Shown: piece after piece, positions 11,401 through 21,906 of the stretch
Position numbering within the stretch: the first letter of the stretch is position 1
Layout: each line of letters begins with the position of its first letter
Origin: Lunularia cruciata
Taxonomy: Eukaryota > Streptophyta > Marchantiopsida > Lunulariales > Lunulariaceae
DNA: 64,000 bases
Assembly: GCA_948567375.1 (NCBI GenBank)
Contig: OX419759.1
Coordinates: 6,540,744 to 6,604,743, forward strand
Direction: 5' to 3'
Notes under the pieces: generated by a model
What the model was told of the DNA's origin: nothing
The model's database searches: none
Seen by the model: only the letters and a program-made list of their open reading frames with translations
Position numbers and translations under genes: made by a program

Positions 11401-13636
11401 TCTGCCAAAACTGCTCCAGGAATTGTGTTCTCTGGTGAAGGACTCAATACGTCACACTTTTCCGCTCTTCTTTCGTTCTCCTGAGTTCTAGACATTGCCT
11501 CAACCAACAAGCTCTCCCGATCGGTGTTAACCACGCATTGCTCACTGCGGGCGGTGCTGAGATTGCAAAGTGAAATATAACCTTCTCTACTCATTTCCTC
11601 TTTGAGAGAAGACACACAGCCCTTCGCCTGTAAACCCTTATCATCAGTTGATGGGCATTCCTTGAAACCATCCAGATCACATGGTATTTGACATCCACTG
11701 GACCCAGGGAGCTTCAGCTCGGAATGTGGGGAATGATTACCTGAATTAATCGCTCCGTAACACGAGTCACTATCATTTCTAACCAGGTCCACGCGGTCCT
11801 GAGACCTACCCGATTGGGGGACGGAGTTGGCATCGGACACGACTACTGTCTGCAAAAGAACATCACCAGCCGGAGACGGTCTGTGCAAAGTTTTCATTCT
11901 TGCTTCTTCAGGATATACGAAAAGAGGAGACGACAGTACGGCCTGCACAGGAGTGGTTTCCGGCAGCGGAATATCCAGAGCATGAGGGCATCCCGTCTCA
12001 TCATCCTTGTTGTCGTCTGGCTGTCTAGATGCAGGACCCGGAGAGTGAGAAGAAGAAGGCAACTCCGGAGTTCCAGCTTTTCGGGACTCCGCGTTGAAGT
12101 GCAACATCATGTAGATCCACGCAGATGGAAATCCGATCATGAAGCATTGAGCAAGCTGCATGCCGATAAAAGTACTCTCGTCATGAGGTAATTGACACAA
12201 TTGAACTGTCGAGATCATTTCCGAGGAAAATTCTAAGATCATGTCCTTTCGTACCTCTAAAAGTAGGTAACAATGTTAAGTGAGAGCAAATCCCACGAGG
12301 AAACAGTTCACATTCATAACGTATGACGTGTATTTATACTTGTTTCCAGTGATTCTTCAAGCGGGAAAATCTTTTACAGTTGAAGACCTTGTCTCAGGTA
12401 AGAAGACCCTTACCGATTGGGAAAATCCGTTGGCGACAGACTTCGCTACGTTGATCATGCCCATAAGGCCCACCTCCACCCCATCACTAGTTCGGAGCCT
12501 CCACCTATCCAGGCGCTGTACTATCGGACCGGATTCGCGATAATCACTCTCTTGCATCCTGCATATAAAATTAAATTGAGACCTTACGCCAACGGAAGAC
12601 ACAAGAAGCAAAAATCCAGTATCTCCGGCTGAATGCTCTTGACAGTATGCCAAGCCGCAATTAGTCATCCGCACACTGCATAAATTCACAATCACCAAGG
12701 TAACGAGTTTCAATATGAACGGGTAGGTGTTTACCCTGCGCTCTTGTAGCCACCAATAGCAACTTGCGGCAAAGTAGAACAAGCTGGATTGCAGTTGCTG
12801 CTGGTAGGTTTCATTAGGAACCAACCATAGAAAATGACCTGCATGAGAACCTCCCACACTCAGAATTTAATGTAATGGCCATCAAACAAAGCGTCCGGTA
12901 ATATGCCGCTCAAGTGGTATATGAGATAGCTTGTGCGCGTGATGTGGCAAAATACCTGCTCTTTCGAGGCTTGCGCAGAAAGCAACGAATTAGAAACTGG
13001 TTGTGCGTCTATTACTGAGCCCTTCAGTGCAGCTTTTCTCGATATGGAGGGCAAGTGAGACATACAACCATCCGTCGTAGCCCTTTGAGAAAAATCTTCG
13101 GACACTGGGAAGAAGGAATTTCTGCCCGTGACCCGCATCCGATCGACTATAGTATCATCGTCTCTCCCTGAATAACCATTGGGTCGGTTACCGCAACAGC
13201 ATCCGTATTCGCTGCCTGTGAAAGAATGCCCGTGTGCGACATGAATATCTGATAGAGAACTCCCTCTATTGCAGCATCTGTTTTCCTCAACCATTTTGAC
13301 ATTACTCTCTGCGCAGTGGTCATGTACATGCCCGCTGCAATTCACAGTGGTGTGCGCTGCACCTCTCCTCTGGCTAGATACCTGAACTCGATTGACAACG
13401 CGTGGGGCACCCTCATTGTGTTTTTCATGCATCGGCACCCTGTCAGGAAAATGATCCAGTGTCCGAAAATTCGTATTCGACTGGCAGCTATGCCTGCAGT
13501 TTCGGGGATGGCAACCGGTGGCCCCTAAATCGGTCGTTACCCCTGCCCTGTTTCGCAACAGAGTACTATCACAGTACTGCTCGGTTCCGCTCAACGTCAC
13601 TCGGTCCCCCAGAGAGAAAAGAGGGTCTTGTTTCAT
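8488..13636 (-). CDS. KNL2: KNL2 centromere protein (SANTA + CENPC-k), eight exons
   Basis: Homologue of plant KNL2/Mis18BP1, the chromatin factor that helps load centromeric histone CENH3. Exons, 5' to 3': 13636-12956, 12838-12735, 12558-12414, 12155-9720, 9585-9501, 9087-9029, 8747-8687, 8576-8488. Every intron runs GT to AG (117, 176, 258, 134, 413, 281 and 110 bp). All phases agree and give 1219 codons ending in TAG. The SANTA domain is about residues 228-325 and the CENPC-k motif about 1138-1170. The first ATG after an in-frame stop is at 13636, so it was chosen as start; a 5' non-coding exon is possible. Flowering-plant KNL2 is usually much shorter with SANTA near its N-terminus. Here 227 residues precede it and 812 codons lie in exon 4. 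Identity rests on two domains in the expected order. Exon joins are predicted from sequence. Confidence 0.9.
9029..9585 (-). other. KNL2: CENPC-k motif of KNL2, split by an intron
   Basis: Exon 5 ends VPEAFGLKTSRH with one base left over. Exon 6 supplies the rest of the glycine codon and continues RVLVPRLATWRNQ. Plant KNL2 proteins carry a motif of the form SRSGR-[VL]-L-x-P-P-L-x-[FY]-W at this place, which binds CENH3 nucleosomes. The key Arg (about 1152), Pro (1156) and Trp (1161) are present. The residue before Trp is Thr, not Phe or Tyr, and the second Pro is Arg. Confidence 0.88.
11041..11280 (-). repeat. 120-bp in-frame tandem duplication in KNL2 exon 4
   Basis: 11161-11280 and 11041-11160 are two adjacent 120-bp units on an exact 120-bp period. 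They encode about residues 602-641 and 642-681. Both contain REGD-[IL]-GKPSA and CSDTTRKR. The period is a multiple of three, so the frame is kept. This is a young expansion in a disordered, Ser/Asp/Arg-rich region. Confidence 0.85.
12117..12838 (-). other. KNL2: SANTA domain of KNL2, spread over exons 2-4
   Basis: Exon 2 begins VIFYGWFLMK and ends VAIGGYKSAG. Exon 3 carries RESGPIVQRLDRW, RLRTSDGVEVGL and ends VANGFSQS. Exon 4 opens LAQCFMIGFPSAW. This follows the SANTA pattern (W-W/F-L, LAVGG, SGPIVKR-D, LET-DG, NGF, FL-GFP-W) with no gap at either junction. Splicing is needed: the unspliced frames read through introns and give unrelated residues. In other KNL2 proteins SANTA is linked to centromere targeting, but the CENPC-k motif is the main targeting element. 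Confidence 0.9.
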
Positions 13637-14700
13637 CCTTGCAAAACTTCTTAGCTCAGGCTGGAAACCAAGCGACAACTTAATTCTGTAGCGAGAGCTC
13701 TGAATTTATCCAACATTACAGCCCAGCTACATTTCCACATAATGCCGCAAATTCTAGGAACAACCTAGAAACCCTTTCGCCCCACTCTCCCCTTTGCCTC
13801 TTGTGTGAGGCTACGCCCCAACAGCCTTCCCAGGATAAGATGCAACAAATACCTGCAAGACACACGTAGGCAGGCAGATAGAACACCATTTCAGAAAGCT
13901 CATTAGACTGCACTGACTTCAGAGCAGCACCAGCAAACCTAGGTCTGAACGTTAACGAACGAAACTCCAAGATGATGAAGCAAAATCGCAATTACATCAT
14001 ATACCCAAAGAGTTTTGAGCATCGTGTCCAGCACTCGGTTTACAAGTCAGCCGCAGAACACCCTACAGCAAGTGAAGCAAGTACAGCAAGTGAAGCTTCT
14101 TTAACACTAATGGCTTCAAAACTAACAGCAGAATAACCTTAGTCTGAGCATTATCGCAAGAAATTACAATATGGTGAGCCAAGTCAATTACACCAGAGGG
14201 CCCCCAATTTAAGTATCATCCTCTTACATTTCCTTTTGCAGCAGAGGAAAATACCCCGGTTGCAACAAATCTAGCCTCAGTAAACTGCATTGACTTCAAA
14301 CTAGTAGCAACCTAGGTCTGAGCATGACCAAAGAACTCCAAGATGGTAAAACCAAAACGCAATTTCGCAAATACCACAAGAATTTCACAAACAAATCCAA
14401 CATTGGACTCATAAACAGAGCAGCAGAATACCGTACGTCCGAGCAGTAATCCACATGAAATCCAAAGGCAAATCGTTTAGCTCGAAAGGGCTCGACAATT
14501 TCCGCAACAACTCCAACCGCAGGAAGAAACATCGACAAATGAGCACTTTATTTGCCAATGTCTTCGACTAATTGACCCGCAAACTCCGCAGCGCAGAATA
14601 AGATCACGAGGTGGGAAAGAAGTGCTCTCACAGAATCTTTCCTTCTTCAAATCGGACGCGGCAAAGTCGCAGGTGCAGACATCGAGGAAATTCAGGACCA
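13637..14700 (-). promoter_or_regulatory. KNL2 upstream region, probable 5' UTR and promoter
   Basis: No ATG-started frame joins exon 1 in phase: an in-frame stop lies about 55 bp above the chosen start. A possible acceptor (ctacag) lies at about 13686, which would fit a 5' non-coding exon further upstream. The transcription start cannot be placed from sequence alone. Confidence 0.35.
13840..14480. repeat. Imperfect direct repeat upstream of KNL2
   Basis: A block at about 13899 ('actgca-tgacttca', 'cctaggtctga', 'aactccaagatg') recurs at about 14276, an offset near 377 bp. A weaker third copy lies near 14107 ('ggcttcaaaact', 'tagtctgagcatta'). The word 'tgcaacaaat' also recurs at 13841 and 14261. 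This is an old local duplication in non-coding sequence. Confidence 0.65.
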
Positions 14701-14755
14701 ACCAAGATGTCGACGGATGGACGGAACCGCGATGAATGGCTGGAGGGCCCTTTCC

Positions 14756-14789
14756 GTCAATGATCTGTCAATCTTGACAGATCATTGAC
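14756..14789. repeat. Perfect 16-bp palindrome, 2-base loop
   Basis: 14756-14771 is exactly reverse-complementary to 14774-14789, with 'tc' between. The arms read GTCAATGATCTGTCAA. A partial third copy ('atgatctgt') follows near 14813. It could be a cruciform-forming site, the remnant of a very small inverted-repeat element or a paired transcription-factor site. Confidence 0.85.
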
Positions 14790-17700
14790 AGGAACGGACA
14801 ACCTGCGTTTCATGATCTGTGGGCAATCACTATTTGGTTGCTTTGCAATTTTACATGTTTTACTTCCAGAAATCAGCTGGATATTTTGCATATAGAAAAT
14901 ATATGATGTACACAATTGAAATATTTGTAATTCTTTTCTAGTCAGTCAGGTTTGATAAAATATTTTACAGATTTTACGACTTTTTATTGTAGAAGTGTAA
15001 GCGATCTAAAGTTTAGGTTACTTCCCTCTGTGCTTCATCTTCCATGGAAAAGAAAATTAAGAAGTAGGTATGATGTTGACTCGTTTATCTGCCCTGTGTG
15101 TTCTGGAAAAATATATTCACAGTACAAAATTTCTTTTAATGTCTATTAGTATTAAAACCTGAATAGTTGTTGAAGTTGAAATTACAGAATGAAATTATCT
15201 GGCTTATATTTAGCCAAAAATTACATTTCCATGCTGCACACAAAGAAATGTAATTATAAATGATACCTACAATCTCATATTATACGTTGATGGCGGGAGG
15301 TGCTCGCCAAGTTAGTTTAAGGGAAGCTTAAGATTTAGCGATGCGATGGACTTTTATGATAAATATTTCAATTTATGGCTGGTCCAACTCACTCAGTCCT
15401 TTTGTATTGCGGGTTGTAGTTTGATTTCCCAAGTTATCAAACCTTACAAGATATTATAATAATGTGAAGTTTAGGATAACAAATATTAAAGATAATATGG
15501 TAAGATATAAACTTTTCTTAGGTTATTCCAACCATGATCCCATGCTATTAACAATGCGTTGTACGTCAAATAGCAATTAAACTATATTGGCCGGTAATTA
15601 CTATCTTAATTCATAAAATCTATACTTAAAAGATATAAAATACTCTTACAAAGAAAGAAAAGAAAACAAAGTAAAGGTATCGATTACAAACGAAGAGCTT
15701 GAGTTAAGATAGGTCACTCAAGCTATTCGTTTGTAACAGACTACCATTACTCTTTTTTTGCTTTCTTTCTTCTAAAAGTACATCTCGATATATTAGTTAG
15801 TATTACTAAAATTCTGGATTTTGTTGGGATTTTTTCATATTATGTCTGTGGTTTTACATTAAATATAGATTTTTCTACCCCTCTTCCTTCTCAGTCGAAC
15901 GCTACGTGCTTAAAATATTATTTTTCACTTTGCTTTCTTTGTTCATTTTTTCTTTAAAGCCGAGACATGGTGATTGCGTAACTTGGAGAGTTTAAATAAT
16001 CTATTCTACAATTCTAGACATATCAAAAGCTAAAGTGAGACTTCAGCAACTCTATGAATGTAAGTGCAATTCTAATAGTAAATTATATTTATTACGAATC
16101 AAGCGTTCAAATCCTCTCCTCCTCTCTTGTTTGGTCCTTTGTCTCCGTATCAATAAGTGGCTAAATTTTCAGGTATTTATTAGCATACCTTCAAGTCCTA
16201 TCTAAGAAGATTTCTTCTCTCCTCTTCATACATTACTCAACTCGAATAGAATTTTGTTTTATCCTTCTCTGCCATCTCAAATTCTCGATTCCTTTACTTC
16301 TCCACCCTAACCTTATTTATTCTTCATTTTCCTCATGCATTGAAAAATATAAACTCAAGGAGTTAAATTTTATTCATTTCTAATACAAAATCAAGTTCTT
16401 CCTTAAGTGACAAAGAAAAGAAAATAAAATGGACTCTCTCCTTCTATAGTGGAGTTTTTGCTTCCTCATCCTAGTGTAGCAATAAGTATGTTTATCGTAT
16501 CTTCGAGTTCTTCCTCTATTTCTTCATCTATGTTTGATTGAGAACCTCTCCGTCATATGACAAACAGTTACAAAATGACATACTCACTTCACAAGATGCC
16601 ACACATTCTCTCAATCAAGACAGAGAACACTGTAAGTGATCTAAATCGTTCAAGATCATCATTAGAATTTACCTTAAAATATCTCTAAGAATAGTTGATA
16701 AACATTATTTTCAGAACAGATTATCAATGTACAATATTTTAATATTGGTTCATACTGGAAGGAAGTTATATTCTTGTTTATCTTATTTTCCTTTGATTCT
16801 GAAGTGGGTAAGTCTTACCAAAAATGGTAGTTAGTGGATCGTAGATAAATATGCCATTATGAAGAATATTTTTGTTAGAAATAACAAACTCTCTAGGGTT
16901 TTAAAAGGTCTTGCTAAATATACATTTTTGTTGTTATTCATCAACTGCACATGCAAGAAGAGAGTTTCCTCCTTTGAAAGTAACTAGCATATTCTTCTTA
17001 GTTCACAGGGAATGACATCTAAAGATTATGATCTCTTTGCAATCCCACTAAGCAAGTAGTCAATGATTTTAAAAGATATACTTAGTCTTAAGTGAAGAGA
17101 ATCATGGAAATCTTTTCTTCTTTTTTTTTTACTTGCAACTACATGCGAGAAAATCATGTCACTCAATCACTATATCAGAACAATAAACTGTCAATAGTGG
17201 TAAGAGATACAAGAGTATCATAAGTGAGTTGCTCTTGCACATGAGAATTATATATTATACATATTAGAAGAAGTTTTCTTATTAGTCAATAAATGATTTT
17301 TTTGGGTAACTATGAACCTCAACCAAAAATAAATATATTCCTTGAGTTTTATAAGCTTTTTACTATTTAATTTTTTCTTGAATTTTCTTCCTTATTCTTT
17401 ATACATCTAAGAAACATAATGCAATCATATCCAACAGTTTTATAACTCTTTTTCATTCCTTGAAAGCACTTTATAGAGATATTTTATAAACATAATCTTA
17501 GATAAGTTAATGCTAATCGTCCTATATCCATTAGGAGCTGAATAAAAATTTAAACAAAAGAACAACTAAAATATCAACCAGTCCTTTGGTATATCAAACT
17601 CCTTTTCCCTATCTTGACGAAATTAATCTACATAAGACTGAGTCCCTTTTAAGGTTTCATTCTGCGGTGTTATTCGAGATGTACCCCAAATTTATACAAA

Positions 17701-19309
17701 AGTACCTTTTCACATGCTTTTCTTAGCAATGAAACTGTTTCCTCAAACAACACCTGAAAATGATTCAATTTATTACAAGCAATTATTCATTCACCACATC
17801 TGGTACATGTAAGCTCGTTTAAAAATTGAAGCTATATTTTCTGAAACATAGTTTGCTGTGCATGGATGAGCCACTTGCGAAATAAATAACATACAGTGAT
17901 TAGGAATTGCAGATCCGCACTACAATTCTCGAATCCTGAATTCACGCTCTCTTCACATTCTCTGCAGAGCGAATATTCAATATTCAGGGGAGATTCTTAG
18001 AGAAAAGTGAAATGCATAAAGACCACTCAAGGAAGTAAATCCACTCTCTCTAGAACCGCGTTCGAGCCAATACATTCGAGACATGGCTGCCAGTAGAGTG
18101 AAGAGAAATAAGAAATGATAGTTTCCTCGTGAACTAAGGAAGCACATCGTTACAGCTTTGATAATGTCTTCAGACCTCGTGGAAACTTGGTAACGCAGGT
18201 GAGGCCGGAGCCCGAACTTATGCGTGTAATGGGTAGATAGAGCTAGTCTTATTTTTTGAGCAGGTTTCAACGGTTGAAAACAGCATTCGTGATGAGAAGC
18301 TTTCTACTTGGTGCAGTTTCCCGCCTTCAACCTTCTGATGCTCTAAGTATAACTTCATAGTTATATCCTCCACCTGAGAATATACCTACGATTAAGATAA
18401 TTCATGAAGAACGCGTCAATTGTTCGGAGCAATCGAACAACTATCCAGTCGTAAGCTATCCTCTAGGCGGAAGCCGCCTTCTGAAAACGAATACCGAGAA
18501 ATGATGGATATATAAGTACGTAGTTCGCTGACGTTTTCTTGGATACATAACCATTGCATGCTTGCGTTGAAGGTGAATTTCTTAGTCTCGTGGTTGGTAT
18601 GCGGACAAACAGTGAAGTTTCGACCACCAACATTCGGTAAGCACACATGTGGTATAATTATCGGCAAATACTTAAGAGGGGACAACCACACAACGTTGTG
18701 CTCTGTCTGGGAATCAACGGTTTAGTTCCTTTAGTGAAAGCCCACTACACAGGTTTCAATCTGCGCAGTTGTCTCCAAAAGACCATTTCACGCACTACGC
18801 ATTGATGTCTGCCCCACCTCAGAGGCTGCTGACAAACCTGGAGACAATAAGCAACGGGATGTCACAAGTGGCGAGATAGGTTTGAACCAACTCATATCTC
18901 ATACTAAAATCACTCTACTACCATCAGTTGGGTCTAGCAACGTACGAACATAGGCATCCCCAAAATAAATCGTATTTCCAAGCCAGTTGTATTATCCATC
19001 AGTTTCCTGAAGTACTGTGATCATTATTTCAAACATTTGTTAACTGGGGCCGCAGACGGAACGCCATGCTATCCAAGCAAGCCATGCTGTAGCTAACCTA
19101 GCCAGGCATGGCATGAGCAGTTGTCCAAACTGCTATCGGAAATAACAATGATCGATAAATAAATGAATGAATGAGATTAACGTCCACTAGAATCCCAATT
19201 GGGATGAAATAATCACTATACAAAAGATGAATAAATGATCATCTGTTAATTCTGCTACTCACGTTCAGTACTCAAGTTCAGTACCGACTTTCCTACATAA
19301 GTTTGATCT
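14790..19309. other. AT-rich spacer between KNL2 and the EEP gene
   Basis: No gene is supported. It includes a long imperfect hairpin at 15651-15771. From about 17.9 to 19.3 kb the composition is more balanced, and minus-strand frames of 91-97 codons (17977-18270, 18416-18691) are open, but they match no family I know. The end nearest 19310 should hold the 3' UTR of the EEP gene. Confidence 0.4.
15651..15771. repeat. Long imperfect hairpin, arms about 53 bp
   Basis: 15684-15704 pairs with 15716-15736 (21 bases, about two mismatches, loop about 11 bases). The match extends outwards less perfectly: the left flank 'aagaaagaaaagaaaacaaag' faces a right flank that is its near complement. It may be a miniature inverted-repeat element or a small-RNA precursor-like fold. 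Confidence 0.7.
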
Positions 19310-20932
19310 TCAAGCAGTGAGTACTGGAGGACTGATGGAGAACACGGCCGTCAGGAAAGCATGATCAGAAAGTGAGTAACTGTCAGGCCAAAACCCTTGC
19401 TCGACCTCGGGAGGAAACAAATGAGCATCCTTCACATCGAAGTCGGTTGACGCTATTTTCTCGGTTGGTTCATCCGCCATTTTCAACGTCCTTATGCCGT
19501 CCACGGGGCCACCAACTTGCGGGTACAAGCCATTGCTACCCCTAGGTGTAGGAGGAGGCATAGTGTCTTTGCAGAGATATGTGGAGTCGTCAAGCTTATC
19601 TTTCTCCAAAGACACCGATATCGGTTCCGACTGCTGCAAATTCAGGATTGTCTTCAATTCACCATACTTCATGACACCAGTACAGTTCGGAATGGCAGTC
19701 TGTAGCAGGTCTTCCATCTCTACAGTCGTGAGTCCCTCTGATTCCTCATCCGTCAACCCCAACTCTCCCAGAGCGCGCTCAAATTTGTCAAAAGACACAT
19801 AATCCTCCTCCGTGGCATATTCACATTCAAAAAACTGAATGGTATCTTTTTCATCCTTAATACCATTTTCCACAAGTTTTGCCTTCAGTATCATGAACAC
19901 GGCCTCCTTCCAACAGGCCGTCAGTGGCCTTTGATGCTTACTTGGATTTAGAAGCCAGATGAAGTCAACACCGCAAATGTTTCCACGATGATTCCTGTGG
20001 CTCACCCAACGATGTGAATCAGCATCACTATCCGTGTACTGATGTGCCATGTCGTAGGATGAAACAAATCCCCGTGCTCTCAGGAACCTGTAGACCTGAC
20101 CTCGTTTGCTGCCATTCCAATCACCACAAAGTATTATAGGCATGGGTGGGAGCTGCTGTTCCTCAATGTATTTCTCCAAATAGTCTAAGATCTTATATAC
20201 CTGTCGTAGTCGTATGAGGCAAAAATTGGAATTATGGGGAAAGAGCAGATGCGTGTTCACCACGAGCAGTTCCTGCAAACTGCCCATATAGTCGCTTTTC
20301 ATATGCAATAATTGGGCAACCCTATCCCCACAGTCGAAGAATAAAAATTCTGAGTAGTAAATTACTTCTAGCCCGTCCTTTCTGTAGGCGGTAAAAAGCC
20401 CATCACCCCGATTGTTCGTCCGGGCCAGTTTGAACATGCCATAACCAGCAGCGGACAGCCTGTCCTCATAAAGTCTAACCAGCTCCTCATTTCCGAGCCA
20501 AAATTCCTGCAGGCAAATTATGGAAGACCTCTCCTGGATAAGCATTTCCAGGATGCTCTCATTCCTCTTAAGCCATGTCTCCCTACAATGACTTTCTAGT
20601 GACGATCCCTCTTTATTCAGCCGTTTGTAAATGGGAGCCAGAATATTCAGTGTGGTACAAGACAGAAATGACTCATTATTGATGCACATGGAGCGGGGTG
20701 CACTATTTTCTTTGAAGCCGAGTGCTTGACCTGGCTGTCCACCTAACGCCCCGCACAATTGGTTCGACAGGCTGCTCGGCATCACAGGACTCTCCTCTGG
20801 ACACTGGCAGCAATTTCCATCAACAGCTCCCAATTGCACCTCCTCCTCCGCATCTACGTTCTCCGAATCCGAATTCTCTCGCCGTTCCAGTTCGCCCAAA
20901 ACCTCTGCTCGCGGATCTGCTCCGAGTACCAT
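19310..20932 (-). CDS. EEP (DNase I-like) phosphodiesterase with EF-hand-like region
   Basis: Single-exon gene of 540 codons, start ATG at 20932, stop at 19310. The protein is of the plant At1g02270/At5g54130 type: an endonuclease/exonuclease/phosphatase fold with a C-terminal EF-hand-like insert. Motifs of the metal-dependent hydrolase core are in order: TLNILAP (about 94-100), LQEFW (141-145), NTH (226-228), CGDWNG (269-274), GVDFIW (321-326) and the final SDHAFL (522-527). These supply the catalytic Asn, Glu, Asp and His. Residues 371-435 (DEESEGLTTVEMEDLL) look like a degenerate EF-hand pair: the loop lacks the canonical last Glu. The first 80 residues are acidic and disordered. Relatives include CCR4-type deadenylases and neutral sphingomyelinases, so the substrate (RNA or lipid) cannot be stated. 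No break is seen. No transit peptide is obvious. Confidence 0.9.
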   Translation of the reverse strand: MVLGADPRAEVLGELERRENSDSENVDAEEEVQLGAVDGNCCQCPEESPVMPSSLSNQLCGALGGQPGQALGFKENSAPRSMCINNESFLSCTTLNILAPIYKRLNKEGSSLESHCRETWLKRNESILEMLIQERSSIICLQEFWLGNEELVRLYEDRLSAAGYGMFKLARTNNRGDGLFTAYRKDGLEVIYYSEFLFFDCGDRVAQLLHMKSDYMGSLQELLVVNTHLLFPHNSNFCLIRLRQVYKILDYLEKYIEEQQLPPMPIILCGDWNGSKRGQVYRFLRARGFVSSYDMAHQYTDSDADSHRWVSHRNHRGNICGVDFIWLLNPSKHQRPLTACWKEAVFMILKAKLVENGIKDEKDTIQFFECEYATEEDYVSFDKFERALGELGLTDEESEGLTTVEMEDLLQTAIPNCTGVMKYGELKTILNLQQSEPISVSLEKDKLDDSTYLCKDTMPPPTPRGSNGLYPQVGGPVDGIRTLKMADEPTEKIASTDFDVKDAHLFPPEVEQGFWPDSYSLSDHAFLTAVFSISPPVLTA

Positions 20933-21906
20933 CACCAAACCTCGTGAGCTACTACTACCCCACCAATTTGATCAAGATAAAACTTTAAAAACCTTAGAAA
21001 AACGCCTCCGATGCGAAACCCCGAACGCAAAACACCGTAATTTACAAAAGCAAGGAACAAACAAAGGACAGCAGAGCAAACTTCAGTTTCAGATCTCCCA
21101 TCGCGCTCCTCTCTTATACATCTGCGGAGGTGAATGCCCAAATCTCCCTTACTATACTCTCCCGAACAGGTCAACCAACGACAACACATCACACCGCTGA
21201 CTTCCACAATCCAATCCTAAACTAACTAAACTTTACTACACACAAACGTCGAAACCCGCCCCCCGCCCTCCTTTCCATCCACATCATAAAACACACGCGC
21301 ACGAGGAGCTTGACCATCACCCCACGCACCGCCTACTGTCTGCGTCGTCGTCGTCGTCTTGTCCGTCTCTCTCGACGTCGTGCGATCTGCAAAAGCGTCG
21401 TCCCAGAGGATTGATTGATTGGCAATGCCCACCCGAGTCCAGTCCGCACCCCAAACAACTCGACCTCCTCAAAGTCAATCTAGTAAATGCACAGACTGGC
21501 GCTGCTCACTATGGAAGAAGCAGACGCAGAATCCCCTGTCTTCCTTCCTTCCTTCCTTCCTTCGATGCTCTTTCCTCTGCTCTCTTCTTCCTCGGCAATC
21601 CTGATCTTCACCTCCGCCACTGTAGTGTAGATCTTCGCTTCTTTGTAGCTAGCTACCTCTGGGGCTGGGGTTGGGGATTAAGCTTTCTCTCCTGCTGCTG
21701 CCTCTGCCTCCGGAGGTGTTTCTTTGCTACAAAAGCTCGAGACCTTACCACCAGCTTCTCTACTCCCTAATATAGCACCGCATCGGGACACAATCGCTCT
21801 TAGTAAAGTAGTTTAACATGTTGCTGTCATTATAATATATAGACTCTGCGTTTCTACAGTAGAGTTCATTTGGAGGAAAGCGGGAAAAGCTCTATATGTG
21901 GAATAT
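20933..21906 (-). promoter_or_regulatory. Upstream region of the EEP gene
   Basis: GC-richer sequence directly upstream of the EEP start, likely 5' UTR and promoter. It holds a (CGT)n run near 21345-21358 and a (CTTC)n run at about 21539-21564. Open frames here are low-complexity. It ends at the copia insertion, so the gene keeps about 970 bp of its own upstream DNA. Confidence 0.45.

Noticed and set aside
9709-12191. Several + strand frames of 78-125 codons
   Set aside because: They lie opposite KNL2 exon 4 and are rich in Ser/Leu/Phe, as expected for mirror frames of a Ser/Arg/Asp-rich protein.
9549-12242. Single 897-codon frame read as a complete gene
   Set aside because: Its first 29 residues and its last part are intron sequence. 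SANTA and CENPC-k residues become continuous only with splice sites at 12155 and 9720.
12357-12857. 166-codon minus-strand frame as a separate protein
   Set aside because: Its start is an intron-crossing frame. Only the 12414-12558 part is coding, in that frame, and 12735-12838 is coding in a different frame.
12860-13678. 272-codon frame starting at 13678
   Set aside because: The start codon there is TTG and the end runs into an intron. The first ATG is at 13636 and the donor is at 12956/12955.
14477-14701. 74-codon minus-strand frame as the first KNL2 exon
   Set aside because: It starts with TTG and no join in phase to exon 1 is evident. It may be untranslated leader.
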